A DNA stretch of 64,000 nucleotides from an uncultured Cyclobacteriaceae bacterium (GTDB lineage Bacteria; Bacteroidota; Bacteroidia; Cytophagales; Cyclobacteriaceae): contig CAKZRQ010000023.1 of NCBI GenBank assembly GCA_937146645.1, positions 1 through 64,000 on the forward strand. Reading direction: 5' to 3'. This document shows positions 25,454 through 34,263 of this stretch, piece by piece. Under the pieces are notes generated by a model that saw only the letters and a list, made by a program, of their open reading frames with translations, made no database searches and was not told the DNA's origin. A program made the position numbers and the translations under genes. The stretch's first letter is position 1, and each line of letters begins with the position of its first letter.

Positions 25454-25924
25454 ATGAGTAAGACCAAAGGCATAGCAAAGGTGGATTGGGCAGAAATCTC
25501 CCCTGAAGAGCAAGAGCTACTTGAGCGTGCCGAAAAAGCATTGGAGAAGGCCTACGCACCTTATTCAGGATTTAGGGTTGGAGCAGCCATCAGGCTGAAA
25601 AATGGGGAAATTTATACGTCAAATAATCAGGAGAATGTAAGTTTCCCAGTGGGTGTTTGTGCTGAAAGATCACTTCTGGCCTATGTGGGGGCTAATTTCC
25701 CTGAAACTCCTCCCGAAGCTTTGGCGATAGCCGCCAAAAGAAAGGATGAAAACGAACCAGCTTATGTGACCCCTTGCGGTCATTGCCGACAGGCCATGGT
25801 AGAAACTGAGAATCGATATCAAAAACCAGTGAAGATTTTGATTTTGATGCCAGGGAGGGAAGTATATCGAATCGCAGGAGTTAAGGAACTCATGCCTTTA
25901 ACTTTGGATAATCTTATAGATTGA
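25454..25924 (+). CDS. cdd: Cytidine deaminase
   Basis: A 156-residue enzyme deaminating cytidine and deoxycytidine to uridine in pyrimidine salvage. YAPYSGFRVGAAI at about 33-45 and NQENVSFPVGVCAERS form the substrate and first zinc motif (Cys and catalytic Glu in CAERS). PCGHCRQ supplies the other two zinc Cys. Length is slightly above the tetrameric type because of about 20 extra N-terminal residues. Its stop is directly followed by the start of an esterase-like gene. Confidence 0.94.
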   Translation: MSKTKGIAKVDWAEISPEEQELLERAEKALEKAYAPYSGFRVGAAIRLKNGEIYTSNNQENVSFPVGVCAERSLLAYVGANFPETPPEALAIAAKRKDENEPAYVTPCGHCRQAMVETENRYQKPVKILILMPGREVYRIAGVKELMPLTLDNLID

Positions 25925-26572
25925 ATGAAAAAGACACATTCATTTGCTTATCAGGCTCGCTATAATATTTCGCATGAACCAACTGGCAATGAAAAAGTAA
26001 TCATGATCTGTTTTCATGGCTATGGACAATTGGTTGATTTCTTTATTCGGAAATTCTTGCCCTATGCCGGAGAGGATGTATTAATCATCGCTCCTGAGGG
26101 GACTAATTATCAGTACCTGACAGACTTTCAAGGGAGAATAGGGGCGAACTGGATGACCAGACATGAGCGTGAATTAGCTATCGCGAATAACAAAGCCTAC
26201 TTGGATTCTTTGATGCAGGAACTCCTCACCAATTTTGATCAAATTCCTAGAATTGTGGTTTTTGGTTTTTCTCAAGGAGCAGCTACAGGAAGTCGTTGGG
26301 TTAACGATTGGCACATTAAGCCTGATACTCTTATTCTTTGGGCAGGATTACTGGCACATGATCTTAAAATTGACCTGGCCGAAGAACAGTTAGAGAGAAC
26401 TCAAATTTTTATGGTCTATGGTAATATGGATGAATTTGTAACAGAAGGTAAAGTGCTGGAGCAAAGGGAGGTACTTACGAAAATTGGGAAAAATGCCACT
26501 GAAATAACTTTTGAGGGAGGACATGAAATTCCACCAAAAATTTTAGAAAAAGTGATGGCTGAAATTATTTAG
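25925..26572 (+). CDS. Alpha/beta hydrolase, carboxylesterase/phospholipase type
   Basis: A 215-residue soluble hydrolase. The oxyanion segment FHGYGQ lies at about 29-34. The nucleophile elbow GFSQG (Ser about 118) is followed by AATGSRW. An Asp in MVYGNMDEFV (about 163-172) and His in FEGGHEIPP (about 198-206) complete the triad. The fold matches small bacterial esterases of the YpfH/dienelactone-hydrolase-like group. Start follows the cdd stop with no gap, so the pair is probably one transcript. Substrate unknown. Confidence 0.85.
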   Translation: MKKTHSFAYQARYNISHEPTGNEKVIMICFHGYGQLVDFFIRKFLPYAGEDVLIIAPEGTNYQYLTDFQGRIGANWMTRHERELAIANNKAYLDSLMQELLTNFDQIPRIVVFGFSQGAATGSRWVNDWHIKPDTLILWAGLLAHDLKIDLAEEQLERTQIFMVYGNMDEFVTEGKVLEQREVLTKIGKNATEITFEGGHEIPPKILEKVMAEII

Positions 26573-26616
26573 GCTTTCTTATCTTTCCACCAAATACTAC
26601 CTATTGAAAATTTTTA

Positions 26617-27051
26617 ATGCTTACACTCACCACCGAGGAAATTGATTTAATTACTTCCAAGCTTCTGAAGGGAATGGTTTGCTTCTATCAGCTGGATAAA
26701 AAGAAAATTTTTTACATGCCTGATGATGAAGATTATTTCGATTATGATTTGACACCTGAAGAGGAGACTCTGCTTGATAATGTGGAGGAATCACCAGAGA
26801 ACTATGCCGAGTTCACTAAGCTTGAACCATCTCAGGAGCTGCAAATGATGCAGGACTTTGTTGATCGTTTTGTGAACGAAAGGACGCTGGCTGAGGATTT
26901 GGTAGATGCTTTAGCGAAACCAAAAGCTAATACAGCCTTCAAGTTCGTCATCGACGAATCTAAGTATAAAAAGGATTGGTCAGACTTTAGATTGAGTCGA
27001 TATAAAGACTGGGTTTTAGAACTTGTAGACAGTTTCAATTACGCAGAATAA
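26617..27051 (+). CDS. UPF0158 family protein
   Basis: A 144-residue acidic protein without signal or membrane segments. The start TTEEIDLITSKLLKGMVCFYQL and the repeated Trp/Tyr-rich C-terminal region (FRLSRYKDWVLELVDSF) fit UPF0158. Function is unknown. The gene stands alone, 44 nt after the hydrolase. Confidence 0.8.
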   Translation: MLTLTTEEIDLITSKLLKGMVCFYQLDKKKIFYMPDDEDYFDYDLTPEEETLLDNVEESPENYAEFTKLEPSQELQMMQDFVDRFVNERTLAEDLVDALAKPKANTAFKFVIDESKYKKDWSDFRLSRYKDWVLELVDSFNYAE

Positions 27052-27130
27052 TTTTCCCTTTCTCCTGATCTAGTTATTTCCCTAGAGAGGAATTAATATT
27101 CTTTTTCCTCAATTCTTGCTATTTTCAAGT

Positions 27131-27625
27131 ATGGCAGAATTTCAGGGCCTCAAGGTTAGACATCATTTAGTTCCTGGCGATTTAGGTCAGGTGGCATCAT
27201 TGCATGGGAGGATTTATGCTGAAGAGCATGATCTTGCCATTGGCTTTGAAGCTTATGTCATGGAGTGTCTTATCGAGTTTTTTTCCCAGTTCGATGAAAG
27301 GAAAGATAGGGTTTGGGTTCTGGAAGAAGGAGATAAAATGGTAGGTTTCCTAGCTCTTATGCATCGCTCAGGCCAAATGGCTCAATTAAGATTTTTACTT
27401 TTGGAAAAGGCCTTTCGAGGAAAGGGTCTGGGGAATGAGCTTATGGAGGATTGGTTAAATTCATATGAGGAGATGAATTACAAGGGAGCTTATCTCTATA
27501 CTACTTCAGGTCAGGATCCTGCCATGTCACTTTATGAAAAGTACGGCTTCAAACGAGAGAGTACTATCCATTCGAGATATTTTGGAATACCACTTTTGGA
27601 GACACTATTTAGACTTAAGCAATAA
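27131..27625 (+). CDS. GNAT family N-acetyltransferase
   Basis: A 164-residue protein starting at the ATG at 27131 (an upstream TTG at 27116 would add five residues). The acetyl-CoA binding motif appears as RFLLLEKAFRGKGLGNELM at about 93-111, with Q/R-x-x-G-x-G/A in FRGKGLG. The C-terminal YEKYGFKR is the usual GNAT ending. Substrate unknown. Some MarR-fused GNAT enzymes share this layout, but no MarR domain is present here. Confidence 0.88.
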   Translation: MAEFQGLKVRHHLVPGDLGQVASLHGRIYAEEHDLAIGFEAYVMECLIEFFSQFDERKDRVWVLEEGDKMVGFLALMHRSGQMAQLRFLLLEKAFRGKGLGNELMEDWLNSYEEMNYKGAYLYTTSGQDPAMSLYEKYGFKRESTIHSRYFGIPLLETLFRLKQ

Positions 27626-27663
27626 CAATCAACCAAATTTTTAATATCTAACTCTGTTCAAAC

Positions 27664-28269
27664 ATGACTCAACCATTAAAGTCTTTGAAGAATTCAATCA
27701 AGCACTGGTACCTCGTCACTATCATAGGAGTGGTTTTTATCCTTTTAGGTATCTGGGTATTTCAAACTCCTATGGCTTCCTATTTACTCCTAGCTACCCT
27801 CTTTAGCATTTCTTTCCTTACCACTGGGATTGCTGAGATGGCTTTTGCTCTGGGAAATCGCCAACAGCTGGAAAACTGGGGTTGGTATTTGGCCTCAGGA
27901 GCATTTAGTACTCTGATCGGTATTCTACTGCTTAGTAACCCGGGATTAAGTATGGCCACCCTTCCTTTATATGTCGGGTTTGGGGTTTTGTTTAGGGCAA
28001 TCGCAGGTATTTCCTTTGCCTTAAGTTTAAAAGATACTGGAACAGAGTACCAAAGTTTGCTCTGGCTAAGCATTGGAGGAGTAATTCTTGCGTTTCTTTT
28101 GATTTACAATCCTGCTTTTGTGGGGATGACTTTAGTAAGTTTGACAGCATTGGTTTTCATCCTTTTGGGGATCGTTGCCATTATCTTTTCCCTTAAGCTT
28201 AAGGATATCCATAAAAAGGTGAAAGAGGCTAAAGTAGTTATCAAAGATAGACTGACAACTGACGATTAA
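27664..28269 (+). CDS. HdeD family (DUF308) membrane protein
   Basis: A 201-residue protein with six membrane helices in three hairpin-like repeats (each with a GIxLLxNP-like turn, for example IGILLLSNPGLS and LAFLLIYNPAFVG). This is the pattern of HdeD, linked to acid resistance in enteric bacteria. A short charged C-terminal tail follows. It lies 15 nt before an M1 peptidase gene, so the two may be co-transcribed. The role in acid stress is carried over from the family and not shown here. Confidence 0.85.
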   Translation: MTQPLKSLKNSIKHWYLVTIIGVVFILLGIWVFQTPMASYLLLATLFSISFLTTGIAEMAFALGNRQQLENWGWYLASGAFSTLIGILLLSNPGLSMATLPLYVGFGVLFRAIAGISFALSLKDTGTEYQSLLWLSIGGVILAFLLIYNPAFVGMTLVSLTALVFILLGIVAIIFSLKLKDIHKKVKEAKVVIKDRLTTDD

Positions 28270-28284
28270 CCCTTAGTAAAATAC

Positions 28285-29868
28285 ATGAAAAAAATCTCCA
28301 TTCTTTTCCTGATAATTTCTTTCCATTTGTCCTGTTTTGGTCAAAAAAACTGGGACTGGGGAGGACCTAAAGATCCGTTACAGGAAAAGTTTGAGGTTCT
28401 TCACTATACCCTTGATCTGGAAATTTTACCAGAAATCAAGTCCTTATCAGGTAAAAGCATAGTAAGATTTCATTCGGATGAGGCATTAGAAACTTTACGT
28501 CTTAACCTTATTAATGAATATGTGGTAAGTAAAGTCATGATGAATGGGCAGGAGGTAGAATTTTCACATGAGAATGATCTTCTTGATATCAAGCCGATAG
28601 ATTGTACTTGCGATGAGGTAGAGATTTTTTACACCGGACAAACTCCGATTGCGATAAACCCTCCTTGGACAGGGGGATTCACCTGGCGAAAGGATAAGGC
28701 TGGAAATTATTGGATGGGCCTGTCTTCTCAAGGTGAAGGGGCAAAGATTTTCATGCCAGCCTTAGATCATCCTTCGAGCGAGGCTAAGGAGGGAGTAGAT
28801 TTATTTTTCACAGTTCCAAACGGATATATGGTTGCTGCCAATGGTCTTCTCCAAAACACGGAGGAGATGGAGGATAAGGTCAGGTATCATTGGTCAAGCA
28901 CTTATCCCATTAACAATTATAACATCAACTTCACCCTCGGAGTATTTCATTCGGAAAAGGAGGTCTTTAAATCGGAGAATGGTCAAGAATTTCCAATTGA
29001 GGTAATTGTGCTTGAGCAAAATAAAGATCGGGCAGCTGAGCTTCTTGAAGTTTTGAAAGTCAGTGCTCAAACGCATGAAAAGTATTTTGGCCCATTCCCG
29101 TGGCCTGAGGATAAGTTATCTATTGTGGAGACTCCGTATCTAGGAATGGAGCATCAGACCATCAATGCGTATGGCAATAATTATAGGTTCGTCCCTATGG
29201 GAAAAACTAAGTATGATTGGCTCTTGCACCATGAACTTGGACATGAGTGGTTTGGGAATAAGATTTCAGTAGGGGATTGGGCTGATTTTTGGATTCATGA
29301 AGGAATTACTTCATATGGTGATTGGCTTTTTTATTTAGAGCATGGTGGAATGGAGATGTATCTGGAAAAAGCCAGGCAAGTTGCCCTTACCATACCTCAT
29401 GAGAATGCATTGGTCGGTAAACCAAACAGCACGGAGGAAGAGGCATATCATCCAGAGATATATACAAAAGGGGCATATGTAATGCATTCATTGAGGTGGA
29501 TTCTTGGAGACGATGTGTTTTTCCCATTTTTAAAAGCTTTGGCATCTGATCAACGTTGGACTTATGAGAATCAAATTGATACAGATGATTTTTACTCTTT
29601 TCTGCAAGAATATACAGGGAGAGATTTGACAGATTTTCTCGATTTATACCTTAAATCCACCAAAGTCCCTCAGGTTAAAATCTCTTCTAGAGGGACGAAT
29701 GAATACCGGGTAAGCTTGGAAGGGATCAATTTCGAACTTCCAGTAGAAATCCAAACTTCAAACGGGATTCAAAAGGTCATGCTTGGGAAAAAGAAGGTGA
29801 TGATTGAAAGTGACTCAAGTCCAATCATCGATCCTAATGGATGGCTGATGCTTGAAATGCCTGATTGA
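28285..29868 (+). CDS. M1 family metallopeptidase (aminopeptidase), exported
   Basis: A 527-residue protein with a signal peptide (about 1-19). The zinc motif HELGH lies near residues 316-320 with the third ligand Glu in WIHEGITSY about 18 residues later. The exopeptidase GxMEN motif is present as LGMEHQT, a variant common in this group. A long ERAP-like C-terminal domain is missing, giving the shorter architecture usual for Bacteroidota. Likely role: periplasmic or outer-membrane-side removal of N-terminal residues from peptides. Confidence 0.9.
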   Translation: MKKISILFLIISFHLSCFGQKNWDWGGPKDPLQEKFEVLHYTLDLEILPEIKSLSGKSIVRFHSDEALETLRLNLINEYVVSKVMMNGQEVEFSHENDLLDIKPIDCTCDEVEIFYTGQTPIAINPPWTGGFTWRKDKAGNYWMGLSSQGEGAKIFMPALDHPSSEAKEGVDLFFTVPNGYMVAANGLLQNTEEMEDKVRYHWSSTYPINNYNINFTLGVFHSEKEVFKSENGQEFPIEVIVLEQNKDRAAELLEVLKVSAQTHEKYFGPFPWPEDKLSIVETPYLGMEHQTINAYGNNYRFVPMGKTKYDWLLHHELGHEWFGNKISVGDWADFWIHEGITSYGDWLFYLEHGGMEMYLEKARQVALTIPHENALVGKPNSTEEEAYHPEIYTKGAYVMHSLRWILGDDVFFPFLKALASDQRWTYENQIDTDDFYSFLQEYTGRDLTDFLDLYLKSTKVPQVKISSRGTNEYRVSLEGINFELPVEIQTSNGIQKVMLGKKKVMIESDSSPIIDPNGWLMLEMPD

Positions 29869-29913
29869 TAAAAGCGGTTCGGATTAAGGCCTCCTTTTTC
29901 ATTGCGGATTCTC

Positions 29914-29921
29914 TACCTTTG
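29914..29921 (+). promoter_or_regulatory. -7 promoter element directly before rlmN
   Basis: TACCTTTG matches TAnnTTTG and ends 4 nt before the ATG of rlmN. Transcription from it would begin at or very near the start codon, giving a leaderless or nearly leaderless mRNA. The -33 element is weak. Confidence 0.5.
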
Positions 29922-29925
29922 CGTT

Positions 29926-30984
29926 ATGGAAGAGTCGAAGAAAAGGGATATTCGTCAGCTTAGTCTTGCAGAGTTAGAGGAGTTCTTTCTAGAAATCGGA
30001 GAAAAGAAATTTCGGGCAAAACAAGTGTTTGAATGGCTGTGGAATAAATCCTTAAAGAACTTTGACCAGATGACAAATATTTCTCTCGGTACAAGAGAAA
30101 AGTTGAAATCTGAGTTTACCATAAATCATATAGAGGTGGATTTAATGCAGCATTCTGAAGATGGTACCATCAAGAATGCGGTGAAGCTCTATGACAATAA
30201 AATCGTTGAATCGGTCCTTATTCCTACATCAAAGCGGATCACAGCTTGTGTCTCCAGTCAGGTAGGGTGTAGTTTAGATTGTAATTTTTGCGCTACAGCC
30301 AGATTGAAGCGAATGAGGAATCTCAATCCGGATGAGATTTATGATCAAGTGGTGGCGATTAAAAATGAGGCTGAGACTTATTTCAACAGGCCATTGACCA
30401 ATATTGTCTTTATGGGGATGGGTGAGCCGCTCCTGAACTATGCTAATGTTTTGGACGCCATAGATAAAATTACTTCACCAGAGGGATTGGGGATGGCCCC
30501 AAAAAGAATTACACTTTCCACGGTAGGTGTAGCTAAAATGATCAAAAAGCTGGCAGATGATGGAGTAAAATTCAACCTCGCCGTTTCTCTGCATTCTGCC
30601 ATTAACGAAACACGTTCCAGACTTATGCCCATCAACGATTCCAATCCTTTGGAAGATCTTGCAGAGGCACTTCAATATTGGTATAAGAATACAAAGAGAA
30701 AGGTGACTTACGAATATGTGGTATGGGACGGTGTGAATGACGATGAAAGACATGCCAAAGCTCTGGCAAAATTCTGTAAGGTTATTCCTTCGAAAGTTAA
30801 TATCATTCAATACAACCCGATTGATGAAGGAGAATTTAGACAGGCTAGTCAAGAAGCCGTAGATATGTACATCCGCATTCTAGAAGGACAGGGAATTATT
30901 GCGAAAGTGAGGAAATCCAGAGGTCAGGATATAGACGCTGCTTGTGGTCAGCTAGCAAATAAAAACGAGGTCGCAGAAATCTAA
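29926..30984 (+). CDS. rlmN: Dual-specificity 23S rRNA A2503 / tRNA A37 C2-methyltransferase
   Basis: A 352-residue radical SAM enzyme. The start at 29926 (MEESKKRD) is preferred over 29902 because the family begins with RQLSLAELEEFF-like residues. The CxxxCxxC cluster (GCSLDCNFCATA) lies at about 113-121. FMGMGEPLLNY and SLHSA segments match the family. Two resolving Cys are expected, one in DAACGQL near the C-terminus (the other near residue 108 in ACVSSQ). It methylates C2 of A2503 in 23S rRNA and of A37 in some tRNAs. Confidence 0.95.
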   Translation: MEESKKRDIRQLSLAELEEFFLEIGEKKFRAKQVFEWLWNKSLKNFDQMTNISLGTREKLKSEFTINHIEVDLMQHSEDGTIKNAVKLYDNKIVESVLIPTSKRITACVSSQVGCSLDCNFCATARLKRMRNLNPDEIYDQVVAIKNEAETYFNRPLTNIVFMGMGEPLLNYANVLDAIDKITSPEGLGMAPKRITLSTVGVAKMIKKLADDGVKFNLAVSLHSAINETRSRLMPINDSNPLEDLAEALQYWYKNTKRKVTYEYVVWDGVNDDERHAKALAKFCKVIPSKVNIIQYNPIDEGEFRQASQEAVDMYIRILEGQGIIAKVRKSRGQDIDAACGQLANKNEVAEI

Positions 30985-31049
30985 TTTATTTCTTAGTTAT
31001 ACAAACTTTAGTTGGTTATTTGCGTTCGCATAGTGAAACCAACTACTAC

Positions 31050-33728
31050 ATGAGAATAAAACACTTTTACCTCGTAACTTTTCTATTTCTTTTTGCTGTA
31101 TCCACCTCAATCTCTCAGACTCTTCCTGAAAAAATCACTGCTTTTTTCGATAAGTATCAGGCTGAATATCCTGTTGAAAAGGTCTATCTCCATTTAGATA
31201 AAGACACTTATACACTAGGAGAGGACTTATGGTTTAGTGCATATGTGACAGCAGGAAGTAATCAGATCCCTACCCCACTTTCCAAGCCGCTGTATGTTGA
31301 CTTATTCGACGGAAATGGCCTTTTGATTGAGAGTAGTATAATTCGTCTTGAAGATGGAAGAGGTGCTGGAAATTTCCCCTTGCCATTGTTTGGTAATCCG
31401 GGTGAATACCAAATCAAAGCATACACTGCCTGGATGAAGAATTTCGGAGAGGAATATTTCTTTTCTAGAGGGCTCTCTGTTGTAGATGGACAAGGTGGCT
31501 CATTCCTTCCACAAATTGACTTTACAGAAATATCCGCAGAGGGAGATCAAATCAGTTATTCTGTCGAAATCCTTGCTGTTGATAAAGCGGGAAATCCATT
31601 GTCAGGACAGGAATTGGAATTGAAAGCTGTCGGAGAGGATAATGAACTTCATACCCAGCAAATTTTGCTGAATGACCAGGGTCAAGCTAGTCTCAGCTTT
31701 AAAATAACCGGGGAAGCATACTCATCGCAATATTTAGAATTGACTTATCTCGAGGGAGGTAATTACCCGGTAAGTCAGAGGGTGGCACTACCTTACAGCT
31801 TAACCTTTGCAGACATCCAATTTTTGCCTGAAAGTGGACATTGGCTAATGGGGAAAAAGTCTCAAATGGCGTTCCGAGCGGTTTATCCGGATGGCAATCC
31901 AGTTATTGTTGATGGAAGCATAGAGGGGCAAGCCGAAATTGTGTTTAGAAGTAATTTTGCTGGTTTAGGAAAGTTTGAAATCACTCCTTCTCAAAAAGAA
32001 TATGTGGCTCAACTTAAGGAAATGAATACAGGAGAAACCGTCTCTGTTTCGCTTCCTGAGCCCGAAGATTCTGGAATCACCATGCAGGTGGTTAATAATC
32101 CTGCTGCCAGTTACTTAACAGCTTTTGTTCAGGGCATCGGAGATTATAATGATCTGCTATTGGTAAGTCAGACCAGAGGGATTGTGAATTATATAATTCA
32201 AGGCCAACTCACCAATGGAATATGGGGAGTAAGGATTCCTAAGAGCAATCTAATAACCGGTATAAATCAAATCAGTATTTTTTCTGGCGAAGGTTCTCCC
32301 TTGCTCGAACGTTTGGTTTTCTATATGGCAGATGACCAGTTAGATCTGGAATTGAATGTAGATGGAACTCCATCGAAAAGGAATAAAATGGGTGTCACCC
32401 TCAATAGTAAAACTCAAGGTGAAGCGGCCCCGGGCACATTTTCACTGTCTGTTTTAGATGCTGGGCAGGTTGAGCTAGACGAGCTATCTGATAACATATA
32501 TTCTTCTTTGTTACTGACTTCTGATTTAAAAGGAGGTCTTTATTCTCCTGGAGCCTACTTTAATGATTCTAATGAAGCGGACCTTGAGGCCATAGATTTA
32601 GTAATGCTCACTCATGGCTGGACCAGATTTAATTGGGATGATGCACTTAGGATGGAGTATCCGAAAATTGAAAACTTTATTGAGAGAGGAATTAACATAG
32701 AGGGACAAGTTACAGACGCTGAGGATACCAGAAAGGGCCTTGCGGGTGGTACGGTGAATGCCATTATTGGAGGAGGGATAGAAATCATCAGTACGGAGTA
32801 TGGTCCCAATGGAAGATTTATCTTACGTGATATGGATTATCTCGATTCAGCCACTGTGAATATTACCGTGGAGGATAACAGATTAAAAAATTTCGTCGAC
32901 GTAGAGGTCATTCAGCCAGAAGCCACCTTCACAGAGATAGAAGGACTTTACACATCCCGTGTAGTTTGGCCTGAAGCTTTGACAGCAACCGTGCAAGAGA
33001 GAAATCTTCAAATTCAAATGACTCAACAATCGGATGATTTTGTGGACTTAGAAGCGGTGACTGTAGAGGGGGAGACAGTAGAAAAGGAAGATATTCAGAA
33101 AAGGAAACTATACGGAGACGGTGATGCAGTCGTTAGACCAGCTGATATTCCAGCTTCAGTTGCCTATCAAAATGTATTTCAACTGATTCAAGGTAGGGTC
33201 TCCGGAGTCCAAATCTTTATCTCGGGTATTGATGTAAATGTGAATATCCGTGGACCGGGATCTGTGAATGCAGGTACTCAACCACTTTATTTGCTTGATA
33301 ATATCCCAGTGGATGCACAAACCATTCTAAACATTAGTGTTCGTGACGTAGAAAGTGTGGACGTGTTTAAAGACCCTGCAAGGGCTGCGATTTTTGGTGC
33401 TCAGGGAGCAAATGGTGTCATCGCAGTCTATACAAAGCAAGGATATGGCTTAGCCGGAAGTGTAGGAGGAACTCTGGTTACTAAATACGGCGGTTACTCC
33501 ACCGTGAAGGAATTTTACCAGCCGATGTACGATGAAGATCCAATTCGTCAAGCCCTTGATGATAAGCGAGCCACTATATACTGGAACCCAATAGTAGAGA
33601 CTGATGCTGAAGGAGTTGCCAATCTTGAATTCTTTAATACGGATGTGGCTACCAAGCAAATCCTTGTACTTGAAGGTATGGATGGAGAAGGGCGCTTAGG
33701 CAGAGTGGTTCAGGTATTAGGTAATTGA
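31050..33728 (+). CDS. Exported MG2-domain protein with internal TonB-plug domain and no receptor barrel
   Basis: An 892-residue protein starting at the ATG at 31050 (the frame from 31020 adds ten residues before the signal peptide, which ends near SISQ). A macroglobulin MG2-like domain begins at once (KVYLHLDKDTYTLGEDLWF), followed by further beta-sandwich domains. Late in the chain comes a TonB plug-like domain (RKLYG ... LIQGRVSGVQIFI, PLYLLDNIPVD, GANGVIAVYTKQG). A final macroglobulin-type domain has YWNPIVETDAEG. The usual 500-residue TonB receptor barrel is absent. There are no Cys, so no thioester. A small outer-membrane barrel gene follows 52 nt later. Role unknown; similar layout to 53115-55886 and 55883-58513. 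Confidence 0.85.
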   Translation: MRIKHFYLVTFLFLFAVSTSISQTLPEKITAFFDKYQAEYPVEKVYLHLDKDTYTLGEDLWFSAYVTAGSNQIPTPLSKPLYVDLFDGNGLLIESSIIRLEDGRGAGNFPLPLFGNPGEYQIKAYTAWMKNFGEEYFFSRGLSVVDGQGGSFLPQIDFTEISAEGDQISYSVEILAVDKAGNPLSGQELELKAVGEDNELHTQQILLNDQGQASLSFKITGEAYSSQYLELTYLEGGNYPVSQRVALPYSLTFADIQFLPESGHWLMGKKSQMAFRAVYPDGNPVIVDGSIEGQAEIVFRSNFAGLGKFEITPSQKEYVAQLKEMNTGETVSVSLPEPEDSGITMQVVNNPAASYLTAFVQGIGDYNDLLLVSQTRGIVNYIIQGQLTNGIWGVRIPKSNLITGINQISIFSGEGSPLLERLVFYMADDQLDLELNVDGTPSKRNKMGVTLNSKTQGEAAPGTFSLSVLDAGQVELDELSDNIYSSLLLTSDLKGGLYSPGAYFNDSNEADLEAIDLVMLTHGWTRFNWDDALRMEYPKIENFIERGINIEGQVTDAEDTRKGLAGGTVNAIIGGGIEIISTEYGPNGRFILRDMDYLDSATVNITVEDNRLKNFVDVEVIQPEATFTEIEGLYTSRVVWPEALTATVQERNLQIQMTQQSDDFVDLEAVTVEGETVEKEDIQKRKLYGDGDAVVRPADIPASVAYQNVFQLIQGRVSGVQIFISGIDVNVNIRGPGSVNAGTQPLYLLDNIPVDAQTILNISVRDVESVDVFKDPARAAIFGAQGANGVIAVYTKQGYGLAGSVGGTLVTKYGGYSTVKEFYQPMYDEDPIRQALDDKRATIYWNPIVETDAEGVANLEFFNTDVATKQILVLEGMDGEGRLGRVVQVLGN

Positions 33729-33760
33729 TTTGGTTTACTGAGAAAAGGCCATTAATTTTT
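33729..33760 (+). promoter_or_regulatory. Candidate promoter of the small barrel gene
   Basis: TTTG at 33729-33732 and TAATTTTT at 33753-33760, spacing 20 nt, match the -33/-7 pattern except for the last base. It begins on the base after the stop of the MG2/plug gene. Confidence 0.4.
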
Positions 33761-33780
33761 CTTCTGATAGCACATTAATC

Positions 33781-34257
33781 ATGAAGAAACTCCTTTTCTC
33801 AGTTTTCCTTTTTTTTATTTTTCTCTTCGATTCGAATGCCCAATCTACCGAGCAAGGTAATTCAAGAGTCCATGTTTTTGGCTTTTATGGACTTAGATGG
33901 GAAGAGCCTGGCATAGGTGGGGGTTTTGAATATTTCTTTGCCGATAACTTCGCCATAATGCCTAGCTACACGTATTTGTTTCCACAGGTAGGTAGGGAAA
34001 GTAATTTTAGTGCTGATTTACGGTACTATGTGTCTAATGGACCTTCACAGCTTTATTTTATGGCTGGATACAGCCAAACCTGGGAGGATACTCAACCTGA
34101 TGGTGCAGGTACTAGACGAAACTTTAAGGGTGCAAATGTTGGGGTTGGAGCCTACATCCGATTGGCGGATTGGGTAGGGCTAAGTACTGAATTCAGGTAT
34201 CAAAGTCAGAGTTTGCAAGAAGTAGGTTTCAGAGCAGGATTTGCAGTTCCTCTCTAA
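33781..34257 (+). CDS. Small outer-membrane beta-barrel protein
   Basis: A 158-residue protein with a signal peptide (about 1-20, ending SNAQ). The mature 138 residues alternate hydrophobic and polar residues with many aromatics (FYGLRW, GGGFEYFF, FAIMPSYTYLF), ending in a strand with hydrophobic last residues (GFAVPL). This fits an eight-strand outer-membrane barrel. It follows an MG2/plug protein gene, and a similar barrel gene follows the second MG2/plug locus at 52417. Function unknown. Confidence 0.8.
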   Translation: MKKLLFSVFLFFIFLFDSNAQSTEQGNSRVHVFGFYGLRWEEPGIGGGFEYFFADNFAIMPSYTYLFPQVGRESNFSADLRYYVSNGPSQLYFMAGYSQTWEDTQPDGAGTRRNFKGANVGVGAYIRLADWVGLSTEFRYQSQSLQEVGFRAGFAVPL

Positions 34258-34263
34258 TCCTGA

